From Oceanobacillus saliphilus (lineage in GTDB: Bacteria > Bacillota > Bacilli > Bacillales > Amphibacillaceae): a DNA stretch of 64,000 bases. The position numbers and the translations under genes were made by a program. Below are positions 7,726 through 16,615 of the stretch, in pieces. The first letter of the stretch is position 1, and every line of letters starts with the position of its first letter. The notes under the pieces are model-generated. The model worked only from the letters and a program-made list of their open reading frames with translations, did not search any database and was not told the DNA's origin. Where the stretch lies: contig NZ_JALCZU010000002.1 in NCBI RefSeq assembly GCF_023522835.1, positions 256,270-320,269 on the forward strand, given 5' to 3'.

Positions 7726-8880
7726 TTATCTGTTTCGGTTACGATTCCTTAAGAAAGTAGGAATATCCAGCTCATCATCCTCTTGTCTTACACGAGGTTG
7801 TGATTGTGCTTGTGATTGCTGCTGTTCACGTTGAACAGGCTGCTCCTCTGGTGCTTTTGCTGCAGCGTGCTGCTGGTGACCAATAATTGGTCGTTGCTGT
7901 TTTTGTCTATTATCAACTTTTTGTACAGTTTCATCAAAGCCTGTTGCAATAACCGTAACAACAATCTCATCATTCAAATTCTCATTGATAACAGATCCGA
8001 AGATAACATTCACTTCTTTATCTGCAGCCGAAGTTACAAGGTCTGCTGCTTCCTGAACTTCATAAAGGCTAAGATTTGTTCCTCCAGTAATATTCATCAA
8101 GATACCGTGAGCACCATCAATAGATGTTTCAAGTAATGGAGAAGAGATTGCTTTCTTGGCAGCCTCTGTTGCACGGGTTTCACCTGTTGCAATACCAATA
8201 CCCATTAATGCAGAACCTTTATCATACATAATTGTTTTCACATCTGCAAAGTCTACATTAATCAGACCCGGCTTAGCGATCAAATCAGAGATCCCCTGTA
8301 CACCTTGTCTCAGGACATTGTCCGCTTCACGGAAAGCTTCAAGCATCGGTGTATTTTTGTCGACAATCTCAAGTAATCTATCATTCGGAATGACGATTAG
8401 CGTATCAACGCTTCCTTTTAACGTATCAATCCCTGTAATAGCCTGTGTAGACCTTCTTCTGCCTTCAAAGGAGAATGGACGGGTCACAACACCTACAGTT
8501 AATGCACCAAGATCTTTTGCTACTTGTGCAATTACCGGCGCAGCACCAGTACCAGTACCGCCCCCCATACCTGCAGTAACAAAAACCATGTCAGCACCTT
8601 TTAATACTTCTTCCAATTGTTCCTTGCTTTCTTCTGCTGCCTTTTTACCTACTTCCGGATTGGCACCAGCACCCAAACCGCGTGTCAATTTCCCACCAAT
8701 TTGAATTTTCGCTTCTGCTTTAGATAAATTCAATGCTTGTGCATCTGTGTTAACAGCAATAAATTCAACACCTTCAACACCATGCTCGATCATTCGGTTT
8801 ACAGCGTTATTTCCGCCACCGCCTACACCGATGACTTTTATTGTAGCTAATTCCTCCATATTTGTATCAAAATCCAACAT
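7726..8880 (-). CDS. ftsZ: Cell-division GTPase FtsZ
   Basis: 384 aa. The protein has the GTP-binding loop [16 protein letters not shown] near residue 20 and the tubulin signature [16 protein letters not shown] near residue 105. The T7 region [11 protein letters not shown] and a Q/E-rich linker follow. The conserved C-terminal peptide [16 protein letters not shown] binds FtsA, SepF and ZapA-type partners. FtsZ polymerises into the Z-ring that positions septal wall synthesis. It lies 77 bp after ftsA and is closed by a strong terminator. Confidence 0.98.
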   Translation of the reverse strand: MLDFDTNMEELATIKVIGVGGGGNNAVNRMIEHGVEGVEFIAVNTDAQALNLSKAEAKIQIGGKLTRGLGAGANPEVGKKAAEESKEQLEEVLKGADMVFVTAGMGGGTGTGAAPVIAQVAKDLGALTVGVVTRPFSFEGRRRSTQAITGIDTLKGSVDTLIVIPNDRLLEIVDKNTPMLEAFREADNVLRQGVQGISDLIAKPGLINVDFADVKTIMYDKGSALMGIGIATGETRATEAAKKAISSPLLETSIDGAHGILMNITGGTNLSLYEVQEAADLVTSAADKEVNVIFGSVINENLNDEIVVTVIATGFDETVQKVDNRQKQQRPIIGHQQHAAAKAPEEQPVQREQQQSQAQSQPRVRQEDDELDIPTFLRNRNRNR

Positions 8881-8957
8881 TTAACTTTCCTCCTAATATG
8901 CAAATTACAGAAATTCCGTAAGCAAAATCTCTCGGACAAAACGTTTCGAAACCCTTT

Positions 8958-10247
8958 TTAGTCAAAGAAATACTTAAACAAATTAGCAAAACCAGAATCC
9001 TTTTTTTTGTTTTCCTTCTTCTCATTCTTTTCTTTGGATTGTTTCAGCTGTCTTTTTGGTTTCGGTTTCGGTTCATTCGAATTCAATACGACAGAAGGGA
9101 ATAATTCCTTCCCTTGAATTTTGGCGTTACGATAGGCAAACTGCAAAATGCCAACTCCTGCTGTGAATTGCGGTTCCCTAACACCGATGTAATCCGGGAT
9201 AGCTACACGTACGTTGGAACGGAAAAGATCCTGAGCAAGTTCTAGACTTCCCTGCATAGCAATGGTACCACCTGTCAGTACATATCCTCCAGGCAAATCA
9301 TGATAGCCCATCTTCCGTATTTCTCTTTCCACGTATGCGTATACTTCTTCCAATCTTGCTTCAATCATATCGGATAGCTGCAACTGGTTGAAGGTTTGCT
9401 TCGTATTGCTTCCTATGGTAGATACTTCAAATGTTTCTTCTTCCTGTGCATCATCATAAAATGCATGACCATAGTTCAATTTAATATCTTCTGCTTCTTC
9501 GGTTGATGTTCTCAAACCAATAGACAAATCTTTTGTAATATTGTCCCCACCTAAACTTATCACACTAGTAGTTACAAGATGGTCATTTTCGAATATGGAA
9601 ACAGTTGTACAGCCTCCTCCGACATCAATAAGTGCCACTCCCATGTTTTTCTCATCTTTTGAAAGGGCAATTGTACCTGAGGCGAGTGGTTGCAGACAAA
9701 TGTCGGAAACCTGCAGATTTGCACGCTCCACACATTTTAGAATGTTATGTAATACTGTTTTAGAACAGGTTATAATTGTTCCTTCCATTTCCAGCCGGAC
9801 ACCAATCATCCCTCGTGGATCAGTTATTTCATCCAAACCATCGACAATAAACTGTTTCGGAATAACATCAATGATTTCACGTTCCGGTGGAATGGAAATC
9901 ACCTGTGCTCCTTCGATTACTCGTGTAACATCCTCATCTCCAATTTCCCTGTTTTCACTCTGGACTGCCACCACTCCATGACAAGGCTGCAATTGAATAT
10001 GATTACCGTTGATTCCCACTACAACGCTTTCGATTTGCATTCCTACCATACGTTCAGCCTGTTCCACTGCACTTCTGATAGAGTGTACGGTTTGATCAAT
10101 GTCAACAATGGCACCTTTTTTCATGCCGTTTGATTTAGCAGTTCCAACTCCAATAATATTCAGGGAATCGTTTAAGACTTCACCAATAATAACTTTTATT
10201 GCAGTTGTACCTATATCAAGACTTACTAATATTTCACTATTATTCAA
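8958..10247 (-). CDS. ftsA: Cell-division actin-like ATPase FtsA
   Basis: Actin-fold ATPase that tethers FtsZ to the membrane. Phosphate-1 motif SLDIGTTAIKVIIGE at the N-terminus, ALIDVGGGCTTVSIFE (phosphate-2) and YVLTGGTIAMQG (adenosine motif) are present. The C-terminus ends in an amphipathic membrane-targeting helix after a long Lys/Glu-rich linker (SGFANLFKYFFD). The frame is open to 10280, but the TTG at 10247 has GGAGGTG eight bases upstream and gives 429 aa. It is preceded by a 306-bp gap containing intergenic element B. Confidence 0.95.
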   Translation of the reverse strand: MNNSEILVSLDIGTTAIKVIIGEVLNDSLNIIGVGTAKSNGMKKGAIVDIDQTVHSIRSAVEQAERMVGMQIESVVVGINGNHIQLQPCHGVVAVQSENREIGDEDVTRVIEGAQVISIPPEREIIDVIPKQFIVDGLDEITDPRGMIGVRLEMEGTIITCSKTVLHNILKCVERANLQVSDICLQPLASGTIALSKDEKNMGVALIDVGGGCTTVSIFENDHLVTTSVISLGGDNITKDLSIGLRTSTEEAEDIKLNYGHAFYDDAQEEETFEVSTIGSNTKQTFNQLQLSDMIEARLEEVYAYVEREIRKMGYHDLPGGYVLTGGTIAMQGSLELAQDLFRSNVRVAIPDYIGVREPQFTAGVGILQFAYRNAKIQGKELFPSVVLNSNEPKPKPKRQLKQSKEKNEKKENKKKDSGFANLFKYFFD

Positions 10248-10372
10248 CGAATGGCACCTCCGGATTAAGAAACATCCCATTTCATATAATGTTTCTATGA
10301 TACTACTTCTATTTATCGTATAATCTACTATTTTATAGGAAATCTCAAAAAAATAAAATATATATGTTATAC

Positions 10373-10460
10373 ATTAGAAAACTTGGCATTCGCTAAAGGG
10401 TTAGCGAATGCCGCCTCAGTTGTGTATGCATAAAAAAGTATTTATACTTTCTTAACTGCC
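10373..10460 (+). repeat. Two-hairpin intergenic element, copy B (divergent first stem)
   Basis: The element lies in the 306-bp divIB-ftsA gap, which otherwise holds nothing recognisable. ATTAGAAAACTT is followed by a perfect 12-bp stem GGCATTCGCTAA/TTAGCGAATGCC. A linker CCTCAGTTGTGTATGCA and a second hairpin around AAGTAT/ATACTT follow, ending in AACTGCC. The flanks match the other copies, but the first stem has a wholly different sequence and still pairs perfectly. Confidence 0.75.
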
Positions 10461-10553
10461 AAGAAATGCATACGGTCCCCAAAAAACTAGATTTCCTTAC
10501 TATATCTTTCGCAAAGTAGTTAGCTTATATGACTTTTAACCATAAAGAATGGA

Positions 10554-11366
10554 TTATTGTTCTGAATCATCGAAGTCAATTTCCTCTTCAGTCACAGTAT
10601 CAGTTTCTGTCTCGTCCTCTTCTGTATGAAATGATTCAAAGTAAACCCCAACTCCAATATGAATAATTCCTTTTTCTTCAGGATCAAGCTGGGATACGAT
10701 CGAAGGGTAAACTTCCATTTTGTCTGCAAAATCACGAATCGTCCCTTTAACAAGGTAACCATCATTCATATAAAGAAGAATATTATTTTTGTTTTCTTCT
10801 GTTGGCTTCCAATGAATCTCAGAAATGATATCTAGAATGTTCACAGGTAACTTTTCCAGTTCTTCAGCCATCTTTTTCAAATAGTTTTCATCATCAAATC
10901 CAAAGATTAATGGTGCATCGCCGCTGAAACTATCTCCGGCCACTTCTAAGATTTCTCCATTACCCATAACGGGATAGTAAATGGAACCTTCGCGTAAATA
11001 CCCGATAATTTGGTGTTCTGTAACATTAATTTGTACTGTCCAGGGCAATTTTCTTTCTAGTGATGCAGATTCTACAAGAGGATTACTGACAATTAAGTTT
11101 TCAATATCCGTTTTGTTGATCGTCCAAATATTTGAATTTGTGGTTAATTTACTGTACTCAATTACCTCATCATCCGATATATATAAATTTCCATTGACAT
11201 TGATTGCCTTAATGTTGCTCCATGGTGATTGCAGATAGACAATTACTGATATTAAGATAAAAAAGATGGACAGATAAAAAATAAGACGTCTATTTGCTTT
11301 CTTTTTACGGGCTTGTTTCAATTTTGGAATACGATCTTCGATTGAAACAATGTTTTTTTTGCTCAT
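10554..11366 (-). CDS. divIB: Divisome protein DivIB/FtsQ
   Basis: A short basic cytoplasmic N-terminus (RIPKLKQARKKKANRR) precedes one transmembrane helix (about residues 28-48). The POTRA domain (SNIKAINVNGNLYISDDEVIEYSK) and beta domain follow, with an acidic extracytoplasmic tail (TETDTVTEEEIDFDD). DivIB forms a complex with FtsL and DivIC that activates PBP2B/FtsW. The ATG at 11366 (270 aa) is favoured over the one at 11372 because its distance to AAGGAAG is better. MurG and MurB, which separate spoVE from divIB in B. subtilis, are not present here. Confidence 0.93.
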   Translation of the reverse strand: MSKKNIVSIEDRIPKLKQARKKKANRRLIFYLSIFFILISVIVYLQSPWSNIKAINVNGNLYISDDEVIEYSKLTTNSNIWTINKTDIENLIVSNPLVESASLERKLPWTVQINVTEHQIIGYLREGSIYYPVMGNGEILEVAGDSFSGDAPLIFGFDDENYLKKMAEELEKLPVNILDIISEIHWKPTEENKNNILLYMNDGYLVKGTIRDFADKMEVYPSIVSQLDPEEKGIIHIGVGVYFESFHTEEDETETDTVTEEEIDFDDSEQ

Positions 11367-11536
11367 CCCCATTTCTTCCTTTTTACAATATTAAAAGAAT
11401 AAACGGCATTATATGATCCGTTTCTATCTATTTACAAGAATTATATCATAAAACATAGTGGAAGATGTAGTGTACTTACTATAGTTTATCAGTTTTTTTA
11501 CTAGTAATTACAGTATGACTCTTAACCAATTGGAAA

Positions 11537-11610
11537 ATTAGAGAACTTGGTTGTCACCAAACCTTTCGGTGACAGCCTTAGTTGCATTTATATAAGTAGG
11601 AAAAAATACA
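11537..11610 (+). repeat. Two-hairpin intergenic element, copy C (second hairpin truncated)
   Basis: ATTAGAGAACTT is followed by the stem GGTTGTCACC/GGTGACAGCC and the linker CTTAGTTGCATTTAT. Only the left arm of the second hairpin (AAGTAGGAAAAA) is present before the spoVE stop region begins. It lies between spoVE and divIB. Confidence 0.7.
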
Positions 11611-11611
11611 T

Positions 11612-12724
11612 TTAGATTTTAGAATATATGCTAATATTCAACAGTATTCCTACCGAACATAGTGTTAATGTCAAAGAGGATCCTCCATAACTTAAAAACG
11701 GTAATGTAATGCCTGTTACCGGTATCAGTCCAATGACAACACTAATATTAATCATCGCCTGTACTGCAAGCATCGCAGCAATACCTAAAGCCAGAAAACG
11801 GCCGAACAAGTCCGGTGCTTCCAAAGCTATTTTTATCCCTCTCCACAATAGCAGAAAAAACAGTAGTATGATTGTTGCTCCTCCAATAAAGCCAAGTTCC
11901 TCTCCCAAAATTGCAAATATGAAATCTGTTTGGGGTTCTGGTAAATAGAAGTACTTTTGCAGACTGTTCCCCAGCCCTAACCCCATTAATCCACCAGGAC
12001 CAATTGCATAAAGAGATTGTATAATCTGAAACCCATCTCCCAAAGGATCCTCCCATGGATTCAAAAAAGCTGTAATACGGTTAATTCTGTAGGGAGCTGA
12101 AGCGATTAAACCAACAAAACCAAGGAGACCCAGTGCAGCCAGTCCAAAAAAATGTGTTAGACGAGCACCGGCCACAAAAATCATAATCATACAAGTTAGT
12201 ACAAGCACCATTCCAGTGCCAAGGTCAGGTTGGAGCATAATAAGTCCAAATGCAGTGAAGATCAACAATATACAAGGAAAAAAGCCCTTTTTGAACGAAG
12301 TGATGTACTTTTGATTTGCAGAAAGGATTGCGGCCAGAAAAATGATCAATCCCAGTTTCATAAATTCCGATGGTTGAATGCTGAACGCACCCACACCTAT
12401 CCAACTTTGTGCCCCACCCCTTATAAGACCAACTCCCGGTATAAGCACGAGAAGTAATAGTGCAAAACATAGGATAAGAATTATATTGGCGTATTTCTTC
12501 CACGTATAATAGGGAATCACCATAAAAAGGAGCATCGCTATTACGCCAGCACCGGCAAATAATAGCTGTCTTTTCAAGTAGTAATAGGCATCATCAAATT
12601 TGTATTCAGACCAAATATAGGACGAGCTGTATACCATGACAATACCGGCAGTCAGTAATATAACTATGACAAAAAGCAAAGTAAGATCTGGTTTCCTTTG
12701 CTCGTTTAAACGTTTATTAAACAA
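11612..12724 (-). CDS. spoVE: SpoVE, SEDS-family peptidoglycan polymerase (sporulation)
   Basis: 370 aa with about ten transmembrane segments. SEDS motifs include SWIGVGAFSIQPSEFMKLGL, QPDLGT, LNPWEDPLGDGFQIIQS, FYLPEPQTDFIFAILGEELG and the C-terminal PFLSYGGSS. The sequence is closer to B. subtilis SpoVE than the second SEDS protein in the window (FtsW at 51504). SpoVE polymerises spore-cortex glycan with the transpeptidase SpoVD, encoded upstream. The start is a TTG at 12724 preceded by GGGGTG, and this ribosome-binding region lies inside a terminator-like hairpin. murG/murB do not follow it. Confidence 0.93.
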   Translation of the reverse strand: MFNKRLNEQRKPDLTLLFVIVILLTAGIVMVYSSSYIWSEYKFDDAYYYLKRQLLFAGAGVIAMLLFMVIPYYTWKKYANIILILCFALLLLVLIPGVGLIRGGAQSWIGVGAFSIQPSEFMKLGLIIFLAAILSANQKYITSFKKGFFPCILLIFTAFGLIMLQPDLGTGMVLVLTCMIMIFVAGARLTHFFGLAALGLLGFVGLIASAPYRINRITAFLNPWEDPLGDGFQIIQSLYAIGPGGLMGLGLGNSLQKYFYLPEPQTDFIFAILGEELGFIGGATIILLFFLLLWRGIKIALEAPDLFGRFLALGIAAMLAVQAMINISVVIGLIPVTGITLPFLSYGGSSLTLTLCSVGILLNISIYSKI

Positions 12725-12763
12725 AAAAACACCCCTTTTTCCAATATAGGATTAGGGGCGTTT
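12723..12763 (-). promoter_or_regulatory. Terminator-like hairpin overlapping the spoVE ribosome-binding site
   Basis: On the minus strand AAACGCCCC (12763-12755) pairs at all nine positions, with one G-U, with GGGGTGTTT (12735-12727). Ts continue into the TTG start codon. The 3' arm contains the spoVE Shine-Dalgarno. The structure could end dcw read-through, hide the ribosome-binding site, or both. Confidence 0.6.
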
Positions 12764-12861
12764 GTTGTTGTTTTATACTATTGTGATGTTGCAGATAAGA
12801 TCGTCACCTAAACAGTCACGATCATCCGGCGTAAACCTAGCTTTAAGCTTTTGCATTGCCC

Positions 12862-14211
12862 CTACTTAAGTTTATGCACGGCTTGTACAAAAATGTCTCC
12901 TCTTTCTTCAAACGTACGGTATTGATCCCAGCTTGCACATGCAGGAGAGAGAAGGATAACATCATTTTCCTTTGAAGTAGGATAGGCTTTTTCAACAGCA
13001 TCTTGAACATTCTCCGCATCAATAATTGTTTGGATGCCGGCTTCTTTAGCCAATTGCTTCAGTTTCCCCGCAGTCTGGCCGAACACCACCATGGTTTTAA
13101 CATTTTTGAGAAAAGGTAATAAATCGGTAAATTCATTTCCCCGGTCAAGTCCACCGGCCAACAGTATAATCGGTTGTCTAAAAGCGCTCAAAGCTTTTTG
13201 GGCAGCCAATATATTTGTTGCCTTTGAATCATTATAGAATAAACGACCATTTAAATTTCCTACGAATTGAAGGCGATGTCTAACACCGGTAAAAGTCATC
13301 AAAACTTTTCTGATCCCTTCGTTTGTTGCACCATTTAGTTTTCCACAAGCTACGGCAGCTAATATATTTTCGAGATTATGCTCACCGACCAGAACAATTT
13401 CCTTCCTTGAGATTAACTTTTCACCATTAAAATAAATATACGAATCATCTGCCCAGGCACCAGTTTCCAGTTTTTTGCTGACAGAAAACGGAACAAGTTT
13501 TGCTTTTGCCTGGTGAATTACCTTGGCAATTGAAGCATCATCAGCATTATATACCAGGTAATCCTGAGCAGTTTGATTTCTGAAAATATTAAACTTCGCC
13601 TGTTTATAATTATCAAGTGTTTTATGATAATCAAGGTGTGCTTCAAAAATATTGAGCAGAACCGCGGTCGCAGGTTTGAATTTTTCAATACCTTGCAACT
13701 GGAAGGATGATAATTCAAGTACAAGTTTTTCATTTTCACCCAAATCATGCACTGCTTCTGTAGCCACAATCCCAATGTTTCCGGCAACTTTGACAGGAAC
13801 ATCGCTCTCTCTAAGCATTTCTGTTACGAGTGTTGTCGTAGTCGTTTTCCCATTGGATCCGGTGACAGCGATAATTGGTCCATCTGCTAAATGAAATGCC
13901 AATTCAATTTCAGTAATAATGGGAATTCCTCGTTTGACCGCTTCGGCAGCAATTGGGTTGTCGTAAGGAATTCCCGGGTTTTTCACGACTATTTCTATTT
14001 CATCCAAAATAGAAATAGGATGGGAGCCGACGATAACATCAGCGCCCATCTTTCTTAAATTGACTACAATCTCATCATGTTCACGTGCATTCCTATCGTT
14101 GACAATAACCTTTTTATCATTTGCAAGCAATGTCTGAGCTGCCGCCGTACCACTTTTCGCCAGACCGAGTACAAGTATGCTGGAATAAGGGAAATCTGTA
14201 AATTTCTTCAT
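12862..14211 (-). CDS. murD: UDP-N-acetylmuramoyl-L-alanine--D-glutamate ligase
   Basis: 449 aa cytoplasmic Mur ligase adding D-Glu to UDP-MurNAc-L-Ala. The N-terminal Rossmann-like domain begins SILVLGLAKSGTAAA. The central ATPase has the P-loop VTGSNGKTTTTTLV near residue 120 and the HLDYH motif near residue 200. The C-terminal domain carries LAGGLDRGNEF and LLSPACASWDQYRTFEERG. The start overlaps the mraY stop in TAATG, indicating translational coupling. A 137-bp gap follows before spoVE. Confidence 0.97.
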   Translation of the reverse strand: MKKFTDFPYSSILVLGLAKSGTAAAQTLLANDKKVIVNDRNAREHDEIVVNLRKMGADVIVGSHPISILDEIEIVVKNPGIPYDNPIAAEAVKRGIPIITEIELAFHLADGPIIAVTGSNGKTTTTTLVTEMLRESDVPVKVAGNIGIVATEAVHDLGENEKLVLELSSFQLQGIEKFKPATAVLLNIFEAHLDYHKTLDNYKQAKFNIFRNQTAQDYLVYNADDASIAKVIHQAKAKLVPFSVSKKLETGAWADDSYIYFNGEKLISRKEIVLVGEHNLENILAAVACGKLNGATNEGIRKVLMTFTGVRHRLQFVGNLNGRLFYNDSKATNILAAQKALSAFRQPIILLAGGLDRGNEFTDLLPFLKNVKTMVVFGQTAGKLKQLAKEAGIQTIIDAENVQDAVEKAYPTSKENDVILLSPACASWDQYRTFEERGDIFVQAVHKLK

Positions 14212-15194
14212 TACAAGCCCACCTCAATATAGATGCCGAGTGCTGCAAATAAGAGTCCCACCAGCCAAAATGTCGTTACGACACGCCATTCTGACCACCC
14301 AACCAATTCGTAATGGTGATGCAGAGGACTCATTTTAAACACTCTTTTTCCTGTTGTTTTAAAAGAGATAACCTGAATAATTACGGAGAGCGTTTCAATT
14401 ACGAATATCCCACCAATAATGACGAGGAGAATCTCCATCTTCAAGATGATTGCAAGGGCAGCAATAGCTCCACCAAGAGCTAAAGAACCTGTATCACCCA
14501 TAAATACTTTTGCTGGGTGAGCATTGAATACAAGAAAACCAAGTAATGCTCCAACTACTGCGAGGGCAAATATTGCTGCCTCATTTTGTGGAGTAGCATA
14601 CCAGGCAAGAACCGCGAAAGCTCCAAAGGCAATGGCTGCTGTCCCGGCCAATAGCCCATCCAACCCATCTGTCAGATTTACGGCATTCGATGAACCAACC
14701 ATCATAAAAATAATCAGTAATGCATATCCCCAGCCAATATCCCATTGAATATCGGTTCCAGGAATGTTAATTGCAGTTGAGAAATCCTGACTTCTTAAAA
14801 TAAAATAAAATACGAGGGCTATAATAATTTGGCCCAGCAGCTTTTGTTTCGATGTGAGTCCAAGATTCCGTTTCATGGCAACTTTAATGAAGTCATCCAG
14901 GAATCCAAGCAGACCGTAACCGAATAGAACAAATATCAATAGCCAAATTTCATATCCTATCCCCGTGTCACCAGCTCTGCTAGCCATAATAATAGATGTA
15001 ATGATAATACTGAAGATGATCATGATACCACCCATTGTTGGGGTACCCGTTTTTTTCATATGTGATTGTGGTCCTTCTTCTCTAATGCTTTGCCCAAACT
15101 TTAATCTTCTTAAAAATGGAATCAATATTGGAGATAGAAGAACGGTAATGAGAAATGCTATAGCTATTGTTACTATTAAAACAGTTATATTCAC
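14211..15194 (-). CDS. mraY: Phospho-N-acetylmuramoyl-pentapeptide transferase MraY
   Basis: 327 aa integral membrane enzyme with about ten helices that makes lipid I from UDP-MurNAc-pentapeptide and undecaprenyl phosphate. Visible motifs are [10 protein letters not shown] near residue 47, FLDDFIKV with the DD pair near residue 100, [13 protein letters not shown] near residue 170, [14 protein letters not shown] near residue 225, and the HHHYE histidine loop near residue 290. It is placed between murF and murD as usual. Confidence 0.98.
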   Translation of the reverse strand: MNITVLIVTIAIAFLITVLLSPILIPFLRRLKFGQSIREEGPQSHMKKTGTPTMGGIMIIFSIIITSIIMASRAGDTGIGYEIWLLIFVLFGYGLLGFLDDFIKVAMKRNLGLTSKQKLLGQIIIALVFYFILRSQDFSTAINIPGTDIQWDIGWGYALLIIFMMVGSSNAVNLTDGLDGLLAGTAAIAFGAFAVLAWYATPQNEAAIFALAVVGALLGFLVFNAHPAKVFMGDTGSLALGGAIAALAIILKMEILLVIIGGIFVIETLSVIIQVISFKTTGKRVFKMSPLHHHYELVGWSEWRVVTTFWLVGLLFAALGIYIEVGL

Positions 15195-15235
15195 TTCATT
15201 TCCTCCTCATACATAACCGTCCAACTAAGATTTGG

Positions 15236-16615
15236 TTAATTTTTCTCTGATAACTTTTGTATTGCTTCTATAATCGTTTCGAATTTTAATCCTCGTGACG
15301 CCTTGAATAATAATAAAGCATCTTTTGTTAAGTATGAATGCAATGCCTCTGTCAACGCTTCTTTTGAAGTAAAATGGTTGCATTCTTTTATTTTCCCTTG
15401 CTCTGCTACCTCTTTTGCTATCAACTTTGCATGTTCACCATAAGTTAATACAGCAGTAATTGGAGCTTCAATCGTATCAGCTATTGAACGATGTAGTACT
15501 TCAGAATAACTGCCAAGCTCCAGGATATCTCCGAGAATCAATACCTTTTGTCTGAACCCATCCATTTGTTTTACGACCTCGATGGATGCTTTCATCGAAG
15601 TAGGTGAAGCATTATAGGCATCATTAATAATGGAAACATCGTTTATTCCTTTTATCAGTTCGAATCGCATACCTGTAAGCTCCAGTTTTTGGAATGCATC
15701 ATTGCTTTTTTCTGGAGCGATTTTCAGAAGTTTACCGATTGTTACAGCAAAAGAAGCATTTTTAGCATGATGTTTACCTAAGAGCGGAACCCTATAACGC
15801 AATCCATCAGACATGTTAAACCCTGTTTCTGTTGGGGTGATTGCCACTTCTGACAATACATTATCATTTGTTTCAAGAAAGCCATTTTTTATGACCTGTT
15901 GGGATAAGTTCAAATTCTCGAGCAATGGTTCGTCCCCGTCCACAATCAATATCCCATTCTCTTTCAGACCATTCACAATTTCAAGTTTTGCTTTTGAAAT
16001 CCCCTCACGAGTTCCTAAAAACTCAATATGTGATTCTCCAATATTCGTAATAATTGCATAATCCGGCCTGGAAATCTTTGTTAATAAATCTATTTCCCCG
16101 AAGTTGCTCATCCCCATTTCGAGTATTAAAGCTTCTGTATCCCGAGGCATTGACAATATCGTAAGTGGCAATCCAATATGATTATTAAAATTACCGTTCG
16201 TATAATGTGTACGATAGTTTGTCTTCACTACAGCTGCCGTCAAATCTTTCGTTGTCGTTTTCCCATTTGACCCGGTAACTCCAATAACTATTGGATTGAT
16301 TTCATCTCTGTAACTTGTTGCCAAATCCTGTAGCGCCTTGAGTGTATCATTCACGAAAAAAATTGGAAAATCATTCGGTATCGAATTAGGGATTTTTTTT
16401 CCTTTATCCCATATTATCCCACTTGCTCCGTTTTCTATTGCCTGTTCAGCAAAATCATGACCATCAAAATTTTCCCCGATGATAGGTATAAACAAGGAAT
16501 TGCTCTCTTTACTTCTGCTGTCAGTAGTTACAGAATTTATTTCATTTTTTTCAGAAATCACCCCTTGATAGTTCGGAAAGATTTCGGATAACCATTTTGT
16601 CGTAAATAACATCAT
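15236..16615 (-). CDS. murF: UDP-N-acetylmuramoyl-tripeptide--D-alanyl-D-alanine ligase
   Basis: 459 aa. The P-loop VIGVTGSNGKTTTKDLTAAVV lies near residue 110. GMSNFGEIDLL, ITNIGESHIEFLGTREGI and NDAYNASPTSMKASIE are Mur ligase motifs of MurF. It adds D-Ala-D-Ala to complete the pentapeptide. Two consecutive ATGs (16615 and 16612) overlap the murE stop in TAATGATG, and the Shine-Dalgarno AAGGAG lies within the end of murE. Either ATG may be used. Confidence 0.97.
   Translation of the reverse strand: MMLFTTKWLSEIFPNYQGVISEKNEINSVTTDSRSKESNSLFIPIIGENFDGHDFAEQAIENGASGIIWDKGKKIPNSIPNDFPIFFVNDTLKALQDLATSYRDEINPIVIGVTGSNGKTTTKDLTAAVVKTNYRTHYTNGNFNNHIGLPLTILSMPRDTEALILEMGMSNFGEIDLLTKISRPDYAIITNIGESHIEFLGTREGISKAKLEIVNGLKENGILIVDGDEPLLENLNLSQQVIKNGFLETNDNVLSEVAITPTETGFNMSDGLRYRVPLLGKHHAKNASFAVTIGKLLKIAPEKSNDAFQKLELTGMRFELIKGINDVSIINDAYNASPTSMKASIEVVKQMDGFRQKVLILGDILELGSYSEVLHRSIADTIEAPITAVLTYGEHAKLIAKEVAEQGKIKECNHFTSKEALTEALHSYLTKDALLLFKASRGLKFETIIEAIQKLSEKN

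Noticed and set aside
8156-8704. 182-codon open frame antisense to ftsZ
   Set aside because: A shadow of the ftsZ reading frame; no ribosome-binding site and low-complexity Ser/Pro/Val composition.
11612-12724. Possibility that the dcw SEDS gene is a duplicate or pseudogene of ftsW
   Set aside because: All SEDS motifs are intact, and the sequence is closer to SpoVE than to the ftsW at 51504, as in B. subtilis, which also has both.
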